A DNA stretch of 8,087 nucleotides from Deltaproteobacteria bacterium (GTDB taxonomy: Bacteria; Desulfobacterota; JAFDIG01). The notes under the pieces were generated by a model. It searched no databases, was not told where the DNA came from, and saw nothing but the letters and a program-made list of their open reading frames with translations. Position numbers and translations under genes: made by a program. Shown here piece by piece: positions 1 to 7,113 of the stretch (position 1 is the stretch's first letter; each line of letters starts with the position of its first letter). The stretch is taken from assembly GCA_019308145.1 (NCBI GenBank), contig JAFDIG010000090.1, positions 1 through 8,087 of the forward strand. Direction: 5' to 3'.

Positions 1-498
1 GCACATGCTATTCATGGTTATCGTGAAAAATGCCTTGAACATGGGATGGATGATTACATTACTAAGCCATTAAAGAAAAAAGTACTTTTAGATATTATTG
101 ATAAATGGATTGCCCGTGTTATTTTGATTGTCGATGATTCAGTTGATAACCGAAAATTGATCCAAAATTATTTAAAAAATGAAAGAGGACTAAAGGTTTT
201 ATTTGCAAAAAATGGTAAAGAAGCAGTTGAAATATTTAAGGAAACACCTGTTTCATTGATCTTAATGGATATGGAAATGCCAATCATGGATGGTTATACA
301 GCAACAAAAACCATCAGAAACCTTCCAAATGGTAAATCTGTGCCAATTATTGCTTTAACTGCTCATTCAGGAACAGACGAGCTAAAAAAATGTTTAGACG
401 TTGGTTGCACAGAATATCTACAAAAGCCTATAAGGAAAAGGATTTTATTTGATACGATATATAAATATATAACAAACAGGGAAAGGGTAGTATCATGA
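1..498 (+). CDS. Tandem receiver-domain protein, C-terminal part (probable hybrid sensor histidine kinase); 5' end outside window
   Basis: The frame is open from base 1, so the gene begins upstream; the ATG at 46 lies inside a receiver domain and is not a believable start. Counting from the first visible codon, residues 1-37 are the end of one REC domain, with the conserved Lys of a TKP motif at 22. Residues 40-158 are a complete second REC domain: acidic pair Asp45-Asp46, phospho-acceptor Asp90 in LMDMEMP, Thr120 in ALTAHS and Lys142 in QKP. All expected receiver residues are present, so it should be phosphorylatable. The two domains are joined by only about three residues. Tandem RECs at a C-terminus are typical of hybrid histidine kinases, but no kinase or sensor domain is visible, so a stand-alone multi-REC regulator is possible. 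The stop codon overlaps the next start (ATGA), implying translational coupling to the HPt protein, its likely phosphotransfer partner. Confidence 0.9.
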   Translation, partial: AHAIHGYREKCLEHGMDDYITKPLKKKVLLDIIDKWIARVILIVDDSVDNRKLIQNYLKNERGLKVLFAKNGKEAVEIFKETPVSLILMDMEMPIMDGYTATKTIRNLPNGKSVPIIALTAHSGTDELKKCLDVGCTEYLQKPIRKRILFDTIYKYITNRERVVS

Positions 499-830
499 CA
501 AAAGAAAACAGCAAGATGGAGGGAGAAAAAATTATTGTTAAGGTAGATGCTGATCTTGAGGATCTTATACCAGATTATCTTCAGAACAGAGAGAAGGATA
601 TCGAATCTATTCAAGAAGCAATCTCAAATCAAGATTATGAAGCAATCCGTATTATTGGTCATAGCATGAAAGGTTCAGGTAGTGGATATGGCTTTGAGGA
701 GATCTCAAATATAGGTAAAGATATTGAAGAAGGTGCTAAAAGAAAGGATCTTGATTTAATCCGAAACAGTTTAAAGAAACTTTTATCTTACCTAAAGCGA
801 GTAGAAGTAATCTATGAAGAATTAGAATAA
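495..830 (+). CDS. Histidine phosphotransfer (HPt) domain protein
   Basis: This 111-residue protein is a single HPt helical bundle. Residues about 20-108 contain the signature HSMKGSGSGYGF, with His56 as the phospho-accepting histidine and Lys59-Gly60 following as in the family. It is expected to carry phosphate between the receiver domains of the upstream protein and another receiver, or to set the phosphorylation state of the REC protein it is coupled to. It has no signal peptide or membrane segment, so it is cytoplasmic. The start is supported by AAAGGG at 482-487, seven bases upstream, and by the 4-base ATGA overlap with the upstream gene. From memory, HPt domains with this loop sequence are often fused to the C-terminus of hybrid kinases, so this looks like a split version of such a fusion. 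Domain assignment is firm; the partners are inferred. Confidence 0.9.
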   Translation: MTKENSKMEGEKIIVKVDADLEDLIPDYLQNREKDIESIQEAISNQDYEAIRIIGHSMKGSGSGYGFEEISNIGKDIEEGAKRKDLDLIRNSLKKLLSYLKRVEVIYEELE

Positions 831-841
831 AGATAATAAAA

Positions 842-1309
842 ATGGAACAAAAAAGTATTAAACTTATTATTGAAAGTAAATTAGAAAATGTTGCCTTGTT
901 AGGCATGGCAATAAATAAACTTTGTTCCCTAACTCCTCTCTCTGAGGTAGAATCTTACCAAGTTGAACTCTGTGTTGTTGAGGCAGTAAATAATTCTATT
1001 AAGCATGCATATGAGGGAAAAGCTTGTAATGAGGTTGAGGTTGTTTTTACATTATATCCTTCCAAAGTAGTTGTTGATGTCTGTGATAGAGGGAAATCTA
1101 TGGAGCAATCGATCTTCAATGAAAAACAGCTTTCCGCATTAGAAGTAGATCCAAATGACATTATGAAATTAAGTGAATCAGGAAGAGGAATTCCAATAAT
1201 AAAAGAGGTTATGGATAGTGTTGTCTATAAATCAAAAGAAGGAAAAAACTGTCTCACCATGATAAAGAGGTTAGAAGCAAGAGGAGGAAAAGATAATGAT
1301 TCAATTTGA
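842..1309 (+). CDS. RsbW/SpoIIAB-type anti-sigma factor or serine-protein kinase
   Basis: This 155-residue cytoplasmic GHKL ATPase is the usual length for RsbW/SpoIIAB proteins. The N box is at residues 47-58 (Glu47, Asn50, Asn51, Lys54-His55-Ala56-Tyr57), the G1 box at 82-84 (Asp-Arg-Gly) and the G2 box at 114-118 (GRGIP). In this family the kinase phosphorylates a STAS antagonist on Ser/Thr and, when free, sequesters a sigma factor or another target. Its 3' end overlaps the STAS gene by 14 bases, the classic kinase/antagonist pairing. Eleven bases separate it from the HPt gene, and no good ribosome-binding site precedes the ATG, which suggests translation by read-on from upstream. No sigma factor and no PP2C phosphatase, the other usual members of a partner switch, are in the window. 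The family call is strong; whether the target is a sigma factor or another output protein is unknown. Confidence 0.9.
   Translation: MEQKSIKLIIESKLENVALLGMAINKLCSLTPLSEVESYQVELCVVEAVNNSIKHAYEGKACNEVEVVFTLYPSKVVVDVCDRGKSMEQSIFNEKQLSALEVDPNDIMKLSESGRGIPIIKEVMDSVVYKSKEGKNCLTMIKRLEARGGKDNDSI
1281..1287 (+). promoter_or_regulatory. Strong ribosome-binding site of the STAS gene, inside the kinase gene
   Basis: GAGGAGG lies eight bases before the ATG at 1296 and is embedded in the last codons of the kinase gene. It is the strongest Shine-Dalgarno sequence in the window, while the kinase itself has hardly any. This may favour excess antagonist over kinase; that interpretation is an inference. Confidence 0.75.
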
Positions 1310-1634
1310 AACTTATGAAAAGGATGATCTCTTGATAGTAAAACCAAAGGTTAAGCGATTGGATGCAATTGTTGCTGTTTCTTTTAAAGATAAGATAACA
1401 GAGTTTATAAACCAGGGGAAAAAGCTTATTCTTTTAAATCTTAATGATGTTAATTTTATAGATAGTTCAGGCCTCGGTGCTATTGTCACAATACTAAAAC
1501 GCTTAGGAAGAGATGGTAAATTATATTTATGTTATGTTTCTGAGCCAGTGGAAAATATGTTCAAACTCACACGTATGGATAAGATCTTTAAAATCTTTGA
1601 TACTGAAGAACAAGCTATTCAATCAGTTAAATAA
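1296..1634 (+). CDS. STAS-domain anti-sigma factor antagonist (RsbV/SpoIIAA type)
   Basis: This 112-residue protein is one STAS domain, the standard length for the family. The central motif DSSGLG at residues 56-61 contains the expected phospho-acceptor serine (Ser57 or Ser58). In the known systems the unphosphorylated antagonist binds the RsbW-type kinase and releases its target, and phosphorylation by that kinase turns it off. The start overlaps the kinase gene by 14 bases and has a strong Shine-Dalgarno, so the two are translationally coupled. It sits 27 bases before the first polysaccharide gene and is thus the last regulator before the effector block. STAS proteins can also control polysaccharide production directly without a sigma factor (SypA in Vibrio fischeri is a known example). 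Which mechanism applies here cannot be read from the sequence. Confidence 0.92.
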   Translation: MIQFETYEKDDLLIVKPKVKRLDAIVAVSFKDKITEFINQGKKLILLNLNDVNFIDSSGLGAIVTILKRLGRDGKLYLCYVSEPVENMFKLTRMDKIFKIFDTEEQAIQSVK

Positions 1635-1661
1635 TAATTTTGACAAGAAAAAAAGATCAAA

Positions 1662-3935
1662 ATGAAATCAAGAAAAAGCTTTGTTTATTATCCCCTGTTA
1701 AGTTTTTGTGCCATATTTCTCATATTTTTTATATTCTCTTGTGCCCCTTACCAAACTAATATTATAACCCAAAAAACTCTTCCTTTTATCCCAAAAATAA
1801 TATCCTTAAATGGAAACTGGAAGGCAAAAATTGGCTATCTTAAGCCAGGAAACCTTTATCTTCCTGATATTGATGATTCAAATTGGAAAAAAATTCATGT
1901 TCCATCAAACTGGTATTTAGAGAATATCGATTATTCAGGTGCTCTTTGGTATAGAAAAGATTTTATGCTTGATCCTTCATTAAAAGATAAAACGCTCACC
2001 TTGATCTTTGAAGGAGTTGATTACTATGCTGATGTATGGGTAAATGGCAGATATGTTGGCTCTCATGAAGGTTATTTTCAACCTTTTTATTTCAACATCA
2101 CTTCTTTTGTAGATTTTAGCAAGAAAAATATTTTGGCTGTAAGAGTAATGAGTCCTTATGAAGAGATAGGTAAAATATGGAGTCTTCATAAAAGGTTGAT
2201 AAAAGGAATATTTAACCATCATGATACAAGACCTGGGGGAGCATGGAGTATAAGAGGACAGGATAAAAATACAGGTGGAATATGGAATAATGTATATTTA
2301 AAAATATCTGATAAAATTTTCATTAGACAGATTCATGTTACGCCAAAAATATTAGAACAAAACAAGAAAGCAGAGTGTGATGTTAAGATTAATCTCACCT
2401 CTTATGGAACCAAACCATTAACTATCTCATTTGTGGTAAGGGTAAAACCAAAAAATTTTATTTCTTCTTCATCTGATTTTATCCTAAAAAAAGTTACTAA
2501 AAAAATTATTCCAGGGAAAAACTCTCTTAGATTTAAGATTAAATTTGAAAAACCTAAGCTTTGGTGGCCATGGGATCTTGGCTTTCCTCACCTTTATACA
2601 TTATCGATACAGGCGATAAATAATGACAAAATATTGGATAAAAATGAAACAACATTTGGTATAAGGGAAGTAAGATTAAGTCCAAAGAAGATCTGGTATA
2701 TAAACAATAAAAGGATATTTTTAAGAGGAACTAACTATATATCAAGTCAGTGGCTCTCTGAAATGACTAAAGAGCGTTTTTTATATGATTTAGCTTTGAT
2801 GAAAAGGGCTAATATAAATGTTATTCGAGTTCATGCCCATATCGAACCAGAAAAGTTCTATAAGTTATGTGATGAGATTGGGATACTTGTTTGGCAAGAT
2901 TTTTCCCTTCAATGGGGATACATAGATAATAATGAATTCATTGAAGAAGCAAAAAGGCAAGTTCGTGATATGATCTCAATGCTGTATAATCATCCATCAA
3001 TTATTGCATGGTGTGGTCATAATGAACCTCCATGGGATGCCCCGTGGATGAAATATAAATATCCTGATTATAATCCGAACCAAAATAAAAAATTAGATGA
3101 AGAGCTATATAATTTAATGAAATCACTTGATAAAACAAGGCATATTCACAAACATTCTGCAACAGTGGAGCATCCATGGCTTGGCTGGTATTCAGGTTCC
3201 TGGAAGGATTATGCTAAGCCAATAAGACTGCCTCTTATAACAGAATTTGGTGCTCAGGCACTTTTATCTATTGATAGTTTAAGGAAGATCTTTTCTGAGG
3301 ATGAATTGTGGCCAAAAGATGAAAAGACATGGAAGAAATGGGAGTATCATAATTTTCAGCGAAGAGAAAATTTCAAGCTCGCAAAAATAAAAATGGGGAG
3401 AAATATCTATGAGTTTATAAAAAACAGTCAATCATATCAAGCTAATCTTATAAAGTTTGCAGCAGAATGCTATAGGAGGCAACAATTTAAACCTGTTGCT
3501 GCCATCTTTCAATTCATGTTTGTTGAGGATTGGCCTTCTATAAACTGGGGAATTGTAGATTACTTTAGAAATCCAAAGCCTGGTTATTTTGCCTTAAAAG
3601 AAGCATATCAACCTCTTCTTCCAAGTATTGAATGGAAAAAGAAAATTTTTTCTAAAGGAGAAAAGATAAGAGTTAGCTTTTGGGTAATCAATGATCTACA
3701 CAAAGATTTTAATATAAAATATTTGATAAAATTGATCAAAGGAGATAAATTAATTGAAAAAATCGAGTTTCCGTTATTTATAAAACGATCAAGTTGTAAA
3801 AAGATAAAAAATTGGGAAAGTAGTAACCTTGACTCTGGTAAATATCTTATTATCGCAGAAATAAAAAATCAAAAAGGCAAAATAATCTCTTCAAATCATT
3901 TTAACTTTGAAATCAAAGAAAAGGCTTTACAATAA
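1662..3935 (+). CDS. Glycoside hydrolase family 2 lipoprotein (beta-mannosidase/exo-glucosaminidase-like)
   Basis: This 757-residue protein has an N-terminal lipoprotein signal: a basic start, a hydrophobic stretch at about 8-25 and a lipobox IFSC with Cys27. Ala at +2 favours the outer membrane by the E. coli sorting rule. The GH2 domains follow in order: a jelly-roll sugar-binding domain at about 45-215 (NGNWK, LWYRKDF, DVWVNG), an Ig-like domain at about 220-335 ending in the LWWPWDLG segment, and a TIM barrel from about 340. The likely acid/base is Glu455 in WCGHNEP and the likely nucleophile Glu528 in ITEFGAQ. WQDF at 411-414, WWPWDLG and the WCG-x-NE arrangement point to the mannosidase/exo-glucosaminidase side of GH2 rather than LacZ-type galactosidases, but the exact sugar cannot be assigned. 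Both catalytic residues are present, so it should be active. Its place before a polysaccharide synthase suggests trimming, editing or turnover of the polymer. The start has only a weak ribosome-binding site. Confidence 0.9.
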   Translation: MKSRKSFVYYPLLSFCAIFLIFFIFSCAPYQTNIITQKTLPFIPKIISLNGNWKAKIGYLKPGNLYLPDIDDSNWKKIHVPSNWYLENIDYSGALWYRKDFMLDPSLKDKTLTLIFEGVDYYADVWVNGRYVGSHEGYFQPFYFNITSFVDFSKKNILAVRVMSPYEEIGKIWSLHKRLIKGIFNHHDTRPGGAWSIRGQDKNTGGIWNNVYLKISDKIFIRQIHVTPKILEQNKKAECDVKINLTSYGTKPLTISFVVRVKPKNFISSSSDFILKKVTKKIIPGKNSLRFKIKFEKPKLWWPWDLGFPHLYTLSIQAINNDKILDKNETTFGIREVRLSPKKIWYINNKRIFLRGTNYISSQWLSEMTKERFLYDLALMKRANINVIRVHAHIEPEKFYKLCDEIGILVWQDFSLQWGYIDNNEFIEEAKRQVRDMISMLYNHPSIIAWCGHNEPPWDAPWMKYKYPDYNPNQNKKLDEELYNLMKSLDKTRHIHKHSATVEHPWLGWYSGSWKDYAKPIRLPLITEFGAQALLSIDSLRKIFSEDELWPKDEKTWKKWEYHNFQRRENFKLAKIKMGRNIYEFIKNSQSYQANLIKFAAECYRRQQFKPVAAIFQFMFVEDWPSINWGIVDYFRNPKPGYFALKEAYQPLLPSIEWKKKIFSKGEKIRVSFWVINDLHKDFNIKYLIKLIKGDKLIEKIEFPLFIKRSSCKKIKNWESSNLDSGKYLIIAEIKNQKGKIISSNHFNFEIKEKALQ

Positions 3936-3964
3936 TAATTTAATATTACAAAAGTTTATAAATT

Positions 3965-3973
3965 GAAGAGGGG
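3965..3973 (+). promoter_or_regulatory. Ribosome-binding site that fixes the glycosyltransferase start
   Basis: GAAGAGGGG contains a GAGG core at 3968-3971, six bases before the ATG at 3978. The in-frame TTG at 3963 has no Shine-Dalgarno upstream and lies next to this site, so the ATG is the better start. Confidence 0.75.
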
Positions 3974-3977
3974 AAAA

Positions 3978-5768
3978 ATGGGCTTCTATTTTGATAAATA
4001 CGAAAAGAAAAAACCGCCAGAACCTGTTCCTTATTCAATACCAAGGGAACTTCTATGGCAGTTTCTTGCTGTTATCAATCTTGTTTTAGGTCTTTGGTAT
4101 ATCGTATGGAGATGGGGATATTCTATCAATTATAATGCCCTTTGGTTCTCTATACCTTTAATAGTTGCAGAAAGCTGTGCATTCTTTGGGTTAATGTTAT
4201 TTACATTTAATTTATGGAAAACAAAAGATTTTCCACAGCTTAACCCTCCTGAATTTATCACTGAATGTACAAATGATCCAAATATTGAGAGACGTCCTAT
4301 AAAGGTAGATGTTTTTTTCCCAACATATGATGAAGACCCAGAGCTTGTAAGATTGAGCATTATTGATGCAAAAAAGATCCGATATCCACATCCAATTGAT
4401 ATCAAGATCTATGTTTTGGATGATGGCAGAAGGGAAACCATGCGAAAGGTAGCTGAAGAGGAAGGGGTATACTATATAACAAGGGAAAACAATATTGGTT
4501 TTAAGGCAGGTAATTTAAGAAATGCAATGGAACAGACTTCTGGTGATTTTATCGTTATCTGTGATGCCGATACCCGTCCTTTTCCAACTATTCTGGAACA
4601 TACGCTTGGTTATTTTAGGGATCCAGATGTTGCATGGGTTCAGACCCCACAATGGTTTTTTGATCTTCCTGAGGGTACTCCTCTACCTTTCAAATTAAAA
4701 AGATATATTGGAAAACCAGGATACTTTATTGGAAAAGCAATAGAAAAATTAGTTGGTCCTGTAAATGTTGGGGAAGACCCTTTTTGCAATAACCCTCAGA
4801 TGTTTTATGATGTAATACAGAGACGAAGAAATTGGGCAAACGCCTCTTTTTGTTGTGGTGCAGGCTCGATACACAGGAGAGAGGCAGTTATGGAGGTTGC
4901 ACTTAAGACCTATGCCGATGCGGTTGATGGTTTTGTCAAAAAATTCACCAAAGAAATAAAGGATGAAGAAATAAGGATTTCTTTGGAAGAAGAAATGAAA
5001 CGTCAAATAGCTCTTGAAACTGAAATCACCCCTTATAAATTTCATGTTTCAGAGGATATCTATACATCGATTGTGCTCCATTCTGATCCTGATCGCAACT
5101 GGAAGTCTGTGCTGCATCCTCCTATTGAGTCAAAGATGTTATCCCCACAGGATCTATTAAGCTGGGTAATTCAGAGATTCAAATATGCTGGTGGCACCCT
5201 TGATATAGCTCTTCATGATAATCCAATACTTAAAAAAGGACTCTCCATTCCTCAAAAGTTGATGTATGGAACAACTATCTGGTCATACCTTGGTTGCTTG
5301 TGGAATGTTGTCTTTCTTGTCTCGCCAATAATATATTTATTCACCGGGATCGCCCCCGTCTCTGCCTATTCTATGGAGTTTTTCAAGCATATTTTCCCCT
5401 TTCTTTTGGCAAATGAAATTGCCTTTATGGTTGGCACATGGGGAATATCTGCATGGGGTGGTCAATCTTTCTATCTTGCTTTTTTCCCTATAAACCTAAA
5501 AGCATTGTGGACTGTTATCAGAGGGAAAAAAATATCATTTCCTGTTCCCCAGAAAATCAGACAAGAGGGAAATTTCTTTAGACTTGTTTTGCCACAATTC
5601 ACCATTATTATATTAACCGCATTAGGGTTAATATTTGCTATAACAAAATATTTCTTAGGTTTTAAAACAAATTTGCCTGGTGTTGTTACAAATCTATTTT
5701 GGGGAATAAATAATATATGGGCATTAAGCGGAATAGTTAGAGCTGCTTTTTGGCAGCCAGAGGATTAG
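3978..5768 (+). CDS. Membrane glycosyltransferase family 2, cellulose-synthase-like polysaccharide polymerase without PilZ
   Basis: This 596-residue processive-type GT2 resembles the BcsA core. Two membrane helices lie at about 24-43 and 52-75. The cytoplasmic catalytic domain (about 100-410) has Asp148-Asp149 in LDDGRR, the DxD motif Asp196-Ala-Asp198 for metal and nucleotide-sugar binding, CCGAGSIHRRE as the acceptor-side segment, and Glu359-Asp360 in SED, equivalent to TED with the catalytic base. At 399-403 QRFKY replaces the canonical QxxRW. Several membrane helices follow from about 430 to the C-terminus. It ends directly after the last helix, with no PilZ domain, so direct c-di-GMP control as in BcsA is not expected. 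A charged, helix-prone stretch of about 40 residues (roughly 313-353) precedes SED and is longer than in BcsA. It probably polymerises and exports a polysaccharide; sugar and linkage are unknown. It is followed after 13 bases by a DUF3131 gene. An in-frame TTG at 3963 would add five residues but is less likely. Confidence 0.9.
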   Translation: MGFYFDKYEKKKPPEPVPYSIPRELLWQFLAVINLVLGLWYIVWRWGYSINYNALWFSIPLIVAESCAFFGLMLFTFNLWKTKDFPQLNPPEFITECTNDPNIERRPIKVDVFFPTYDEDPELVRLSIIDAKKIRYPHPIDIKIYVLDDGRRETMRKVAEEEGVYYITRENNIGFKAGNLRNAMEQTSGDFIVICDADTRPFPTILEHTLGYFRDPDVAWVQTPQWFFDLPEGTPLPFKLKRYIGKPGYFIGKAIEKLVGPVNVGEDPFCNNPQMFYDVIQRRRNWANASFCCGAGSIHRREAVMEVALKTYADAVDGFVKKFTKEIKDEEIRISLEEEMKRQIALETEITPYKFHVSEDIYTSIVLHSDPDRNWKSVLHPPIESKMLSPQDLLSWVIQRFKYAGGTLDIALHDNPILKKGLSIPQKLMYGTTIWSYLGCLWNVVFLVSPIIYLFTGIAPVSAYSMEFFKHIFPFLLANEIAFMVGTWGISAWGGQSFYLAFFPINLKALWTVIRGKKISFPVPQKIRQEGNFFRLVLPQFTIIILTALGLIFAITKYFLGFKTNLPGVVTNLFWGINNIWALSGIVRAAFWQPED

Positions 5769-5774
5769 AAGGAG
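5769..5774 (+). promoter_or_regulatory. Ribosome-binding site of the first DUF3131 gene
   Basis: AAGGAG begins directly after the glycosyltransferase stop codon and sits seven bases before the ATG at 5782. This near-consensus site confirms that start and indicates continuous translation within one transcript. Confidence 0.75.
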
Positions 5775-5781
5775 AATTGCC

Positions 5782-7101
5782 ATGACTTTTAAGGAAGGGT
5801 TGATAAAAGCAAGAAGCCATATCATCTTTATCATAGGTTTAATTGTTGGATTTTCCATTGTGATTACCTTAAGTAAGTGGGACATTGAAAAAGAGATAAG
5901 AGAAAAGGCGATGGTTAAAATCGAAAAAACAGCAGATATAAACCCTGCCCCAAGTTCATCTCTTACTGATAAAGAAAAAAAATGGGCAAAGGTTGCATGG
6001 AAATATTTTGAAATAAATTATATCCCTGAAACTGGTATGGTTAATTCAGTTGATAAATATAAGGCATCAACTATGTGGGATACAGCATCATATATGATAG
6101 CTCTGATTTCTGCTAAACGACTTGGGATAATTGATGATACTAAATTTGACTTAAGGCTTTCAAAGCTCCTTGATACCTTAGGAAGGATCCCTCTTTTTGA
6201 TAATGCTTTACCAAATAAATCTTACAATACAATAACCCTTGATATGGTTGATTATAATAATAAAAAAACCAAAAGAGGAATTGGATGGTCTGCAATAGAT
6301 ATCGGAAGACTTCTTGTTCCATTTAATATTATCGTATGGAACTATCCTTCTTATTCAAAAAAGATAGCGAGAATATTAAAAAGATGGCAGTTTGATAAGA
6401 TGGTTAAAGATGGTCAACTTTTTGGTGCTGGTGTTGATTCTAAGGGCAAAACGGTTTATTTGCAGGAAGGTAGGTTAGGCTATGAAGAATATGGAGCAAA
6501 ATCTCTTCTTCTCATGGGTTATGATTTATCAGTTGCTATGAATTATAAAGATTTTTTAAGCTATGTTGATATCTATGGGATTAAAGTACCTTATGATAGT
6601 AGAAGCCCAGAAAAATATCATGCCCATAACTATGTTGTAAGTGAACCATATATCTTGGATGGTATTGAATTTGGTTGGGATCTGATCTCAAAAGAATTTG
6701 CTTATAGGGTCTATAAAGCACAAGAGGAAAGATTTAAACATACTGGTATCTTAACTGCAGTAAGTGAAGATAATATAGATAGAGCACCATATTTTGTTTA
6801 CAATACCCTTTTTACAGATGGGAAACCATGGAACTGTATTACTGCTACAGGGGAAAATGCATCGGAATTCAGAAGTATTAGCACGAAGGCAGTTTTTGGT
6901 TGGTATGTTCTTTATAGAACTGAATATACTAAAAAGTTGATAGATAAAATTGAAAAACTTTTTGACCCAAAAAGAGGATGGTACTCAGGATTATATGAAA
7001 AGGATAAAAAACCTAATAAAGCAATTACCTGCAATACAAATGGAATCATCCTTGAGTCTCTTTGTTATAAAAATTATGGAAAACATGTAAACATATATTA
7101 A
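5782..7101 (+). CDS. DUF3131-domain protein, membrane-anchored
   Basis: This 439-residue protein has an N-terminal membrane helix at about 13-31 with no lipobox or clear cleavage site, followed by a short polar spacer. It is probably anchored in the inner membrane with its body in the periplasm. Residues about 65-435 match what I know of DUF3131. They contain TMWD (97-100), PNKSYN (144-149), GWSAIDIGRLL (168-178), the repeated-carboxylate block QEGRLGYEEYGAK (228-240), HNYVVSEPYILDGIE (282-296) and a C-terminal NTNGIILESL (418-427). The tryptophan-, helix- and carboxylate-rich pattern looks like an (alpha/alpha)6-barrel carbohydrate-active protein; that is an inference, and no activity is assigned. 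The good ribosome-binding site, 13 bases after the glycosyltransferase, supports function alongside it. It is a paralogue of the next gene, whose ATG directly follows this stop. It appears intact. Confidence 0.85.
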   Translation: MTFKEGLIKARSHIIFIIGLIVGFSIVITLSKWDIEKEIREKAMVKIEKTADINPAPSSSLTDKEKKWAKVAWKYFEINYIPETGMVNSVDKYKASTMWDTASYMIALISAKRLGIIDDTKFDLRLSKLLDTLGRIPLFDNALPNKSYNTITLDMVDYNNKKTKRGIGWSAIDIGRLLVPFNIIVWNYPSYSKKIARILKRWQFDKMVKDGQLFGAGVDSKGKTVYLQEGRLGYEEYGAKSLLLMGYDLSVAMNYKDFLSYVDIYGIKVPYDSRSPEKYHAHNYVVSEPYILDGIEFGWDLISKEFAYRVYKAQEERFKHTGILTAVSEDNIDRAPYFVYNTLFTDGKPWNCITATGENASEFRSISTKAVFGWYVLYRTEYTKKLIDKIEKLFDPKRGWYSGLYEKDKKPNKAITCNTNGIILESLCYKNYGKHVNIY

Positions 7102-7113
7102 ATGGCGGTAAAA

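Noticed and set aside
46..48. ATG at 46 as the start of a 150-residue response regulator
   Set aside because: The frame is open back to base 1, and the preceding residues complete the end of a receiver domain (LTAHA-type segment and helix), so the ATG is internal.
363..614. Minus-strand open frame across the REC/HPt junction
   Set aside because: It lies wholly antisense to well-supported genes and shows no recognisable domain. The other minus-strand frames at 955-1161, 1980-2222, 4130-4405, 4749-5045 and 6140-6322 were rejected for the same reason.
1640..1645. TTGACA resembling a -35 promoter box before the GH2 gene
   Set aside because: No TATAAT-like sequence lies 16-18 bases downstream; that position falls on the GH2 start codon. 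In AT-rich DNA a lone match is not evidence of a promoter.
3963..3965. TTG as the glycosyltransferase start
   Set aside because: It has no upstream ribosome-binding site and overlaps the GAAGAGGGG site that serves the ATG at 3978.
3936..3977. Possible terminator or promoter in the 42-base gap before the glycosyltransferase
   Set aside because: It is AT-rich, but I find no GC-containing stem followed by a T run and no paired -35/-10 boxes; only the ribosome-binding site is convincing.
7102..7104. ATG directly after the previous stop as the start of the second DUF3131 gene
   Set aside because: No Shine-Dalgarno precedes it, while the ATG at 7114 has GGCGG at good spacing and gives a normal lipoprotein signal peptide. 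It is kept as a minor alternative.
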